Source: Fistularia commersonii (Eukaryota; Chordata; Actinopteri; Syngnathiformes; Fistulariidae). From it: a stretch of DNA of 64,000 bases. The stretch lies in NCBI GenBank assembly GCA_037954325.1, contig JBBMNZ010000031.1, forward strand, positions 2,192,501-2,256,500. Direction: 5' to 3'. Shown here piece after piece: positions 23,132 to 32,139 of the stretch. Under the pieces are notes generated by a model. That model was given only the letters and a program-made list of their open reading frames with translations. It did not search any database and was not told where the DNA came from. Position 1 is the first letter of the stretch. Every line of letters begins with the position of its first letter. The position numbers and the translations under genes were made by a program.

Positions 23132-23298
23132 TCGCACACCTAGAGGACTCCAATGCAAAGATAATTTATTTCAGCATTATTTCGGCATATCATTTCAAGC
23201 CACATTGGCCCTCCTTCAGATGCTCAAGAGCCAATGTGGCTCGAAGCGATATGATGAAATAAATTATCTTTGCATAGGAGCCCTCTCGGTGTGCAGGC
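23132..23298. mobile_element. Fold-back (palindromic) repeat
   Basis: The left arm (about 23132-23212) and right arm (about 23228-23298) are imperfect reverse complements sharing GCACACC-GAGAGG, CAATGCAAAGATAATTTATTTCA-type sequence (shortened here) and CCACATTGGC. An 11-nt insertion in the left arm breaks the pairing. The loop is about 15 nt. I recognise similar sequence as a dispersed teleost repeat; its class is uncertain (fold-back MITE or part of a larger element). Confidence 0.75.
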
Positions 23299-23419
23299 TG
23301 TTTTAACCTTATTTTCGGTCTATGTTTTTATATGAAGTAATTTACAAATAACTTCCCAGTGAAATACAAGTTTGGTTTTGTGATGTTTTAAAATGAATTT
23401 ATTTTTCCATCTGCAAGAC

Positions 23420-23720
23420 AAAAATCCAATAAATGAATGAATGAATGAATATGTAAATAAATCAATAAATATGCATGTAAAATAATGACTAAATAAATAA
23501 ACACGAGTGAATGAGTTATTGGTTGCTTGTCTCTAAATGACTTGCATATGAATGACAGCGAATGAGAGTGGAAGGTTGCGTGTTTCTATATGACGTGAAT
23601 GAGTGAGTTAATGTTGCATCTCCATATAATGCATGAATGGGTGAGTGAACGGTTTTACAGCTCTATAAAATGTGAATGAGTGAGTGAATGTTGCATATGT
23701 TTACATGATGCATGAAGATG
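23420..23720 (+). repeat. Tandem GAATG-type minisatellite of the SINE-like middle module
   Basis: Four to five degenerate copies of a unit of roughly 50 bp with words GTGAATGAGTGAGT, GGTTGC and CTCTATATGA. The same unit on the other strand makes up the large array at 41.9-43.1 kb. A short (AATG)n run precedes it at 23434-23450. Confidence 0.7.
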
Positions 23721-24120
23721 CAGTTTAGATAATGAATGGATGAATGAATGAATCAATCAACAAACAAAAATAATCCATTAATTATAATCCCTTATGGCTG
23801 CAACTCATCCTTGAAGTAACCACATAGTAGTAGTAGTAGTGGTAGTATACATTTCCCCTGGGATCAATCACGAATTTCTGAGTATTTTGATTAATTTTGA
23901 GCACTAATAGTAGCAGTAGTACTAATTGTGGTAATAGTACCAGATCTCCCCTCAGGGGTGCTGTGGATGTTTGACTGAAGAAACAGTGACGTGAGTTAAG
24001 GTACTTAGATATTCTAAATCTCATCATTTTGAAGTATCGATCATGAAGCGCAACTGGGACTATTTTCCACCAGATGTGTGTGCGTGTGTGTGTGTTTACT
24101 GATGTTTTGATCATTTCCTT
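23721..24120. other. Intergenic DNA with trinucleotide runs
   Basis: (AGT)n at about 23827-23847 and similar short triplet runs. A TGTG run occurs at about 24077-24095. No gene. Confidence 0.65.
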
Positions 24121-24505
24121 CTCGCGCATTTATAACTGCTGGTAGGGCCTCCTCTGCCCGGGGTGGCGACGCCATCGTAAATCAGGTCTCTTTCAGAACC
24201 TCATCCCTCCTTTTTGGTAGTTATGGGGTCAATCTACATTTGATCTCGGGGGAAATATCTGCCCCACTGAGGTCCTTGTGAAATACCAGTCAGAGCGGCG
24301 TTGACTCGGCCAGGGTCATGGCTGCGCTGATGTTTCGGAGGGAGAATTTGCAGCCCTGTCCGGCAGCCCCCCCATTCCCCGCGCCCAGAGACCGTCTGCG
24401 GTTTCAGACTGAGTTATGAGTTCATTTCATTCGGGTCTTTACTGTCCGCGGATGAAAGGAGATGGGGGAACGGAAGCTCCGGGTCTGTTTCCGAGGAGGC
24501 TTTAT
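24121..24505. other. Non-repetitive GC-rich block (candidate conserved element)
   Basis: The most GC-rich segment of this part of the window, with many CpGs and no repeats. No frame has domain similarity. It may be a conserved regulatory block; untested. Confidence 0.4.
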
Positions 24506-24709
24506 TGGTCCAGGTTGATACAGGAGGAGAAAATTAGAAAAAAAAAAATATAAAGAAAAATGAAAGGGTTGTGAAGAGAGACATATATATTGTAGTTTGC
24601 TCACCTGCTATGTTGGCTATGTTAACACGAAACCTCAAAGTGACAAATTCCAATATCTGATCCTCCGAGCGAACACGTTTGACTGGTAGTAAATAAACAC
24701 TTTATTTAA

Positions 24710-24716
<7 letters not shown>

Positions 24717-24802
<86 letters not shown>
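24717..24802. repeat. (GT)n microsatellite
   Basis: About 42 GT units, nearly perfect, ending in GTTTGTTTTG. Confidence 0.98.
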
Positions 24803-24805
<3 letters not shown>

Positions 24806-24950
24806 TTTTGCTTTAGTGCCAAAACAAAACACTAGTTGATGGTAGGACATTCCAGTCCAATACAGCCAGTACATATAAAGGCTAATATTTATCCTTTCTA
24901 ATAAAATTACAATTTTTCTTGAATTGTGGTATATTCTGCCCTTGCATGCA

Positions 24951-24968
24951 GGGTTAGGGTTAGGGTTA
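24951..24968. repeat. Interstitial telomere-like (GGGTTA)3
   Basis: Three exact tandem copies of the vertebrate telomere hexamer within AT-rich DNA. It may be chance or a relic of end-joining repair. Confidence 0.9.
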
Positions 24969-25416
24969 TTATTTAGGCTATTATTTATTAATATAAAAAC
25001 AAATTGTCAAACAATGTGATTTGCTTTGACTTAGAGAAGTAACTACACGATAAATAATGTTGCGGGTTATTATTTAATTATTCATCATTCTGCACTGATC
25101 AGAAATAGGAAATGGTTTGTAATCTCCACCCTGGAGAAAAAAAAAAAAACAGAGAAAACTAAAACTAAAAAAATTCTAAAGGAGAAGCAGGCCCAGTCTT
25201 TTTTTGTGCATCAGTATTTAATGGCAACAACAATAAAACAACAACAACAATAATAATAATTGTGGTAAATAAATAAATAAATTCACACATATTCCCATAC
25301 ATACGCATATACATAAATAAGAAAATAACATTACAACATATACATAATGAACAACGCACACATAAATAAATAGTGATATAAATAAATTAATTAATCCTAG
25401 ATAGATAGATACCTTT

Positions 25417-25613
<197 letters not shown>

Positions 25614-26099
25614 ATTTTGCATTATTTGTTTATGGTTATTGTAAGGAGAAATTGTGAGGAATTCATACAAGAGGCTCAGATGAGTCTTGCTTGAAATGTT
25701 GACCTAACAGGCAGATGGGGAGCACAAGAAAAAAAAAAAAAAAGATGAAATCAGACTGTAATAGAAAATAAAATAGAAACGATCATTAGGAACAATACAA
25801 AACAGGCATCTATACAGACACAAGAAAACAGGACAGCGGAGTCGAACGGGTGATCCCTTCCATCAGATAACAGTCATGTGCCTGTTTGAAACGTGTAATA
25901 GTTGTTGTAGCTCTGATACAGTACAAAAACTCGTCCTGGAAGAAATGTTAAAACAAAGGAGAAACAAAAATTGGGATGAAAACAAGAGGACCCTTCATCA
26001 CCATGGCTGGAACGCATATGGGCACTAGGGTGAAGGAGTGAGAAAGACAGTTCTTCTGAGAAAAGAGACAAAAAACTCACCGGGATTTTACTGCTCTGG

Positions 26100-26100
<1 letters not shown>
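25614..26100. other. Intergenic DNA, no feature recognised
   Basis: A-rich tract at 25728-25745; otherwise unique-looking mixed sequence. Confidence 0.6.
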
Positions 26101-26150
<50 letters not shown>

Positions 26151-26154
26151 TGTA

Positions 26155-26231
<77 letters not shown>

Positions 26232-26238
26232 GTGTGTA
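26101..26238. repeat. (TG)n microsatellite
   Basis: A 138-bp TG repeat with a few TATG, TTTG and GAGTG interruptions. Confidence 0.98.
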
Positions 26239-26473
26239 CCAGTCATGTGCACATCACTTTTTTTCTTTAGTTTCTTCTATATTTGTCCATTTATTCACCA
26301 TTGGACATTGTGTGACAGAATATAATGAAAGCTGCAGTGTGTTATTGATACACAGAGCTTTATAGAGCACAATAACACAGGAACGAAGACAGAAGCTATA
26401 GCACTACTACTAGTACTACTACAACTACTACTACTGCTAACACTACAACTGCTACTACCAATACTATTACTAT

Positions 26474-26474
26474 G

Positions 26475-26513
<39 letters not shown>
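26474..26513. repeat. (ATT)n microsatellite, left flank of the LINE palindrome
   Basis: About 13 ATT units, preceded by ACT-rich triplets (26400-26460). A matching array flanks the other side of the LINE block at 28944-29030. Confidence 0.97.
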
Positions 26514-26515
<2 letters not shown>

Positions 26516-26524
26516 TCTATATTA

Positions 26525-27698
26525 TATGAAACTGGAAATTGAAGGTGTGATGCTCAATGTTGTTAGTAGCTATGCCCCGCAGGTGGGATGTGAATTTGAA
26601 GAGAAGAAGTTCTGAAATGAGTTAGACAAAGTAATGCAGAATATTCCCAGAAATGAGAGTGGTAATTGGTGCAGACTTCAATGGACATGTTGGTGAAGGC
26701 AATAGAGGGGATGAAGAAGTGATGGGCAGATTTGGTATACAGGATAGGAATGCAGAGAGACAGACACCTTTTTCCAGAAAAAACAGGAACATAGGGTAAC
26801 TTATAAGAGCGGAGGTAGGAACACGCAGGTAGACTGCATCTTGTATAGAAAAGGTAACCTGAAAGAGATCAGTGACTGCAAAGTGGGTGAGAGTGTAGCC
26901 AGACAGCATAAGATGGTGATTGAAGTATGACTCTGGTGACAAGGAAGATCAAGAGGACAAAGGCAGAGCAGGGGACAAAGTGGTGGAAGCTGAAAAGGGA
27001 GGAGTGTTTTATGGTTTTCAGGGAGGAGTTGAGAAAGTCTCTGGGTGGTCAGGGTGAGCTTCCAGATGATTGGACAACAACAGCTAGTGTTATCAGGGAG
27101 ACAGGTAGAAGAGTACTTGGTCTGTCATCTGGAAGGAAAGTAGATAGGGTGACTTGGTGGAGGAATAAGGAAGTGCAGGAGTATATACAAAGAAAGCGGT
27201 TAGCAAAGAAGAAGTGGGATTCTGAGAGGACTAAAGAGAACAGACAAGAGTACAGGGAGATACAACATAAGGTAAATATAGGGTAGCAAAGGCAAATCAA
27301 AGGGCGTACAGAGACTTGAATGCTCAGTTGGATTGTAAGGAGGGTGAGGATGATCTATACAGGTTGGCGAAACAGAGAGATAATGATCAAAAGGATGTAC
27401 AACAGATCCGGGTGATTACGGATAGAGAGGGAAATGTATTGACAGATGCTAGAAGACTGATGGGAAGATGGAAAGAGTATTTTGAAGAGCTGATGAATGT
27501 CGAAAATGAAAGAGAGGAGAGGGTAGAAGAGGTGACTATTGTAGACAACAAAGTAGCACAAATTAGTAAAAGTGAGGTGAGGAAGACATTGAAGAGGATG
27601 AAGAGTTGAAAAGCAGTTGGTCCTGATGATATATCTGTGGAGATGTGGACGAGTCTAGGAGAGGCAGCGGTAGATTTTCTGACTAGATTATTCAACAT
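26525..27698 (+). mobile_element. RTE-like LINE fragment, plus-strand half of a palindrome
   Basis: Reads rightward from mid-endonuclease (KLEIEGVMLNVVSSYAP, then GADFNGHVGEGNRGDE) through the linker (FREELRKSLGGQGELPDDW, RKRLAKKKWDSERTKENR, LDCKEGEDDLYRLAKQRD) to the beginning of the RT (AVGPDDISVEMWTSLGEAA, DFLTRLFNI). It stops abruptly at about 27698. Frames are interrupted by several stops and shifts. There is no 5' hairpin and no 3' end. Residues 26527-27134 are repeated in inverted form to the right. Confidence 0.87.
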
Positions 27699-28931
27699 CC
27701 TTCCAGATGACACAACACGTACTCTTCTACCTGTCTCCCTCATAACACTAGCTGTTGTTGTCCAATCATCTGGAAGCTCACCCTGACCACCCAGAGCCTT
27801 TCTCAACTCCTCCCTGAAAACCATAAAACACTCCTCCCTTTTCAGCTTCCACCACTTTGTCCCCTGCGCTGACTTTGTCCCTCTTCATCTTCCTTGTCAC
27901 CTGAGTCAGCCTACAAACCACCATCCTATGTTGTCTAGTTACACTCTCACCTACAACTGCTTTGCAATCACTGATCTCTTTAAGGTTACCTCGTCTGTAT
28001 GTAGACCTGTAGTCTACCTGTGTGCTCTTACCTCTGCTCTGATAAGTTACCCTATTTTCCTGTCTTTTTCTGGAAAAGGGTGTTCACTACAGCCATTTCC
28101 ATAGTTTTTTGCAAAATTTCCCACCATCTGTCTGACTGCGTTTCTATCCTGTATACCAAATCTGCCCATCATTTCTCCATCCCCTCTATTGCCTTCACCA
28201 ACATGTCCATTGAAGTCTGCACCAATTACTACTCTCTCATCTCTGGGGATATTCTGCATCATTTCATCTAACTCATTCCAGAACTTCTCCCTCTCTTCAA
28301 ACTCACAACTCACCTGCGAGGCATAGCCACTAACAACATTAAGCATCACACCTTCAATTTCCAATTTCAGAGTCATAAGTCTATCTGATACTCTTTTCAC
28401 CTCTAGAACATTCCTAACAAACTCCTCCTTCAAGATAACTCCTACTCCATTTCTCTTCTTGTCAGTACCATGATAGTACAACTCAAAGCCTGCTCCGAAG
28501 TTCTAGCTTTGCTATCTTTCCACCCGGTCTCCTGGGCACATTCCTTCTCTGTATCATGTCGACCAACTCTCTACCTTTTCCTTTCATCGTCCCAATATTT
28601 TAAAGTCCCTGCTCTCAATCCAAGACTCTTGCCTTTCCACTTCTGGCTCTGCTTCCGAAATATGCCTTTCTCCTCTCCTTCTTTGACCTGCAGTGGCCCA
28701 GTTTCCATTGGTACCCTGTAGGTCATCGGTGCCAATTGTGGACGTTGTTAACACAGGCCTCAACCGATCCGGTATGATCTAGTTATCGTGGTCGATTTGC
28801 ATGTTCGGTTTTGGCAAAAGTTTTACGCCGGATGCCCTTCCTGATGCAACCCTTTATCCGGCTTGGGGCTAGCTCAGGGGGCACTGCTCTGTGTGCCACA
28901 CAGAGACACCGGCCAGTGCCGCCCTGAGACT
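27699..28931 (-). mobile_element. RTE-like LINE 5' half, minus-strand half of a palindrome
   Basis: Reads leftward from the 5'-terminal hairpin (28928-28873), through a GGGTTGCATCAGGAAGGGC 5'UTR, to an ATG near 28590 (MKGKGRELVDMIQRRN), then FYYHGTDKKRNGVGVILKE-type sequence, the endonuclease block GADFNGHVGEGNRGDG and the linker LPDDWTTTASVMRETGRRV. It ends abruptly at 27699 against the convergent copy. This is the most complete 5' region of the family in the window. Frame breaks are present. Confidence 0.87.
28873..28928. repeat. 5'-terminal hairpin of the RTE-like LINE
   Basis: The outer stem CTCAGGGGGCACTG/CAGTGCCGCCCTGAG (one bulge) encloses a second perfect stem CTCTGTGTG/CACACAGAG. 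Compare 1120-1181 and 20918-20949. Confidence 0.8.
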
Positions 28932-28943
28932 AATTACTATTGC

Positions 28944-28951
28944 TATTATTA

Positions 28952-29004
<53 letters not shown>

Positions 29005-29030
29005 TTCATTATTATTATTATTACTATTAT
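28944..29030. repeat. (ATT)n microsatellite, right flank of the LINE palindrome
   Basis: About 27 ATT units with a few C or CATT interruptions, beginning just outside the LINE 5' end. Confidence 0.97.
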
Positions 29031-29734
29031 GACCCCACCTCCCATCCGAGGACAGCAGGATAGGCCCAAGCTGTTGCTCTCAGCCAGGATTAGCAGAATA
29101 GAACAATTGATAATTTTCAAATTCTTCCACTTTTAGTTTGGTTTAGAAATCTAACACCTTATAGTGATGCGTTGACGCCATCCCTGCACAAGGCCATCTA
29201 TCTTTGAGAAACCCAACGAAGGTCACGATAAATCCAGCACTTGGAACATAATCAGTGTTTCATACAACATCTCTGCAACAGCGGATTCCTACTTTATCAC
29301 CTTTGATTTGTTTTTGGGTGATAGAAAACAGACTCTTCTGGCTTGAGATTATCAACTGAGATGGCAACTGAAGAACATCCTCTTTTTTTTTTCTCCCTGT
29401 ACTAGTAACTATTGGGTTGATTTCATTTGCCGTTTTTTTCTCCCATTTTCTTTAGGTTCGAGCAATTTGCCATCACGTTCACGAGTAAAGAACCCTTCAT
29501 CCTTTCCTACTGTTGTCCTCACTGGGTCCCGAGGTGGTGGATTCAGCTGGGCCACCCCTCCTTTACTGCCAATGCAAGTTTGCCCCTCGCTATAATCAAT
29601 GCCAGACGACTCCTATCTAGCTGAAACATTGCCATGGGACAGAACCAGTTTTGAAGCTCCTCTCGATGAAAGTGGCTGCGAGATCTGACCGATCCATGCA
29701 TTATTCATTTTGATGCATTCATTTATTATATATA
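29031..29734. other. Intergenic DNA, no feature recognised
   Basis: Mixed composition. Frames have no recognised similarity. Confidence 0.55.
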
Positions 29735-29840
29735 TGGCTTATCCTGCGCTCAGGGTCAAGGGTGCTGACTGGAGCTGACCCCAGCTGTCATTGGACTAGA
29801 GGCGGGGCTTGACATGGACACTTTGCCAGTCCATCACAGA
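29735..29840 (-). mobile_element. SINE-like tail module, fragment
   Basis: The plus strand reads GGCTTATCCTGCGCTCAGGG, GGAGCTGACCCCAGCTGTC, GAGGCGGGGCTTGACATGG and GCCAGTCCATCAC, the reverse complement of the tail module of the SINE-like family (GACCAGTCC...CAGCTGGGATAGGCTCC...GGATAAG). Confidence 0.75.
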
Positions 29841-30049
29841 TTTTTGCATTAGATACAAACATACGTACATATGTACGTATACTTTTATTTTACTTTTTTA
29901 TTATATGTTAAGTAAAACGCCAGTCTGGTAGGCCTGTTGTATTCCCTGCAGGTCCATCTGTGAGCTCAGTGGGTGACAGGCTGATCAAAAAAAAAAAAAC
30001 AGCACGGTGTCATGTATACATATACATGCCATCAAAACCTGCTGCAAAG
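29841..30049. other. Intergenic DNA
   Basis: Includes a short CATACGTACATATGTACGTAT palindrome-like run (about 29860-29881) and poly-A at 29988-29999. Nothing else. Confidence 0.6.
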
Positions 30050-30385
30050 GAGGTTTTCCCATGTCCTCCAACCGTCTCAGGCTCAGGCCTTCATCGGCCC
30101 GCCTGCGGTCGGCGCGTCTAATCACAGCTGTAAGATGATATGCAGCCTGTAAAGCAGGTAATACAGGATGAGAGCGAAATGTGTTGCCTCTCCTCCTCCT
30201 CCTCCTCACCGCTACTCCTTAATCCTCTTAGCATTCAACGAGCCGCTGCAGGGCGACAAGACATCAATAAGCGCGGAGAAAATGCAAAGCAGATCTGATA
30301 TAATAGCTGCCAGAGGACCTGTGCTTAACACGCAGCAAATGTTTCAATTAAAGAGTCAACAGCCTTCATTTGGAAGTTTCAAAAC
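30050..30385. other. Non-repetitive GC-richer block (candidate conserved element)
   Basis: CpG-containing unique-looking sequence with a short (CTC)n run (30188-30207). No exon or repeat family recognised. It stands out from AT-rich surroundings. Confidence 0.4.
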
Positions 30386-31283
30386 AGATGAAAATAAGTG
30401 ATCAATACAGGAGATAATTGATTCTCTCTTCTCCCAACATGCGAAAAGGGGACGTCGAACAGAAACGTTCACTTCTGAGGATGACAGTAACCTTCCTCAA
30501 CTTGTGGAAATTCGGGATGTTATTTCTAGAATCCTTTGCTGTGAGATGGCATGTTTTTGTTTATTTTTTTATGATAAAACTGTATTTTCCAATAATGAAA
30601 CTATTTCCTAGCTGAAGGGGAAAAGGTTGAGGTGGTATAAGTAAAAATAACCTTTTGTTTCAGAAACCCTAGACATGGTGCCGCAGCTTAATGAGGTTCA
30701 CGAAACCACATTTCAAGTAGGACCAGGCAGATTGCTCATAACTCAATCCTCCTTACAGTCTTGCATTTCTTAAAAAGTATAAAGACCTAAGGTTATTTTC
30801 TCAAAACCTTTGTAACGATTTGTTTAGTTTAGTTTAGTTTAGCTTAGTATGTTTAGTTTAGTTTAGTTTAGTTTAGTTTTGTCTCTTTATTTGGTTACTA
30901 TTATTATTTTTTCATTGTAAAGTATCTATTATTTGGATATCCTTGGATGTTAGGTATTTTATTATTGGATATTATGGATATATCATTATTATTATTGTTT
31001 ATTATTATAGGTTTTTAGTTTTTTGTATGTTTTTCTAGTCATCATACACGGCGTTTCTTTATTCGGTCTACTATTGTAGCGAGAAGAAGTCAAAGTAAAT
31101 ACAGTGAAAAAAAAGGTTGATGATATGATCTGAGATTTGGTCGGGTTTAGACTCAAACCGATGTTCATATTTTAACCATAAATACAAATGGCCATTTAAA
31201 TCCAGCATAATTTTCAGCCTCTGACACTGAAACCTATTGTCAGTAGGTTTGTCAATTGTTGGTGGAATTGACAATTATTGTCA

Positions 31284-31285
<2 letters not shown>
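30386..31285. other. AT-rich intergenic DNA
   Basis: Contains an impure (GTTTA)n pentanucleotide run (about 30822-30880) and ATT-rich sequence (30895-31010). No gene. Confidence 0.7.
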
Positions 31286-31357
<72 letters not shown>

Positions 31358-31409
31358 GGTGTGTGTGTGTGTGTGTGTGTGTGTTGGTGTGTGTGTGTGT
31401 GTGTGTGTG
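31286..31409. repeat. (GT)n microsatellite
   Basis: A 124-bp GT repeat with two TTGGT interruptions. A short palindrome ACAATTATTGT precedes it. Confidence 0.98.
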
Positions 31410-31650
31410 GAATTGGAACAAACCAGGCTTGGGTTTTGTCAGATTTAGTGGATCTGAGGCTCAGCTAGGCAGGCACACTTGCTGTTAAAAGAAACTGTTG
31501 TACCTGGTCGAATGTGGGGAAAGAGAACAGAACAAAATTTAGGATTATAGATGGATTTGCACAAAAAGCCAAGAAGTCTCAACTGGTGGCCGTCAATCAT
31601 TTCAATACAAGCTCACATTGGGATGCAGAACCTGAAATATATGTATATTT

Positions 31651-31882
31651 TTCAGATTCAGTTTTTATTTTTGTCATTTGACCAAGGATATTACAGATCA
31701 CACTTTGAAGTACATGAACTGAATACAACAGAAGCAACCGTAGTGTTTGCTGATGTTTTTTCCTTTGACATGCATGCACTTTCGCACACACACACACATA
31801 CACGCAAACAAGACCATACCATTCAAGATGGATTGTTTGTCCATTTTGTCTTTTGTTTGGCAAAACCTTGAAATCAATGTAC
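31651..31882 (-). repeat. Left arm of an inverted repeat flanking Rex3
   Basis: The reverse complement shares long blocks with 35593-35808: AACAAAAGACAA-ATGGACAAACA, GGTATGGTCTTGTT, CATCAACAAACACTA-GGTTGC, TGTTGTTTTCAGTTCAT and ATCCTTGGTCAAA-GACAAAAATAAA (each written here with gaps). The repeat is non-coding and of unknown family. Confidence 0.85.
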
Positions 31883-31925
31883 CTGGAAAACAAATTATAG
31901 CAAGTCAGTCAGTACTTTTCAGTAC

Positions 31926-32070
31926 ATTTTATTTTATTTTATTTTATTTTATTTTATTTTATTTTATTTTATTTTATTTTATTTTATTTTATTTTATTTT
32001 ATTTTATTTTATTTCAGTTCATTTCAGTTCATTTCAGTTTAGTTTAGTTTAGTTTAGTTTAGTTTAGTTC
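31926..32070. repeat. Compound (ATTTT)n, (ATTTCAGTTC)3, (AGTTT)n array
   Basis: About 17 units of ATTTT pass into three copies of ATTTCAGTTC and then about six AGTTT units, showing stepwise point change and re-expansion of one pentamer. Confidence 0.97.
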
Positions 32071-32139
32071 AGTTTGGTTTAATTTGATTAAAAAAAAATA
32101 GATGAATGAATGCATACATTCATTACATATAAAATAAAA

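Noticed and set aside
26525..28931. Twin-primed (5'-inverted) single LINE insertion
   Set aside because: Twin priming leaves a 3' end with tail on one side; here both outer sides are 5' parts and no 3' end exists.
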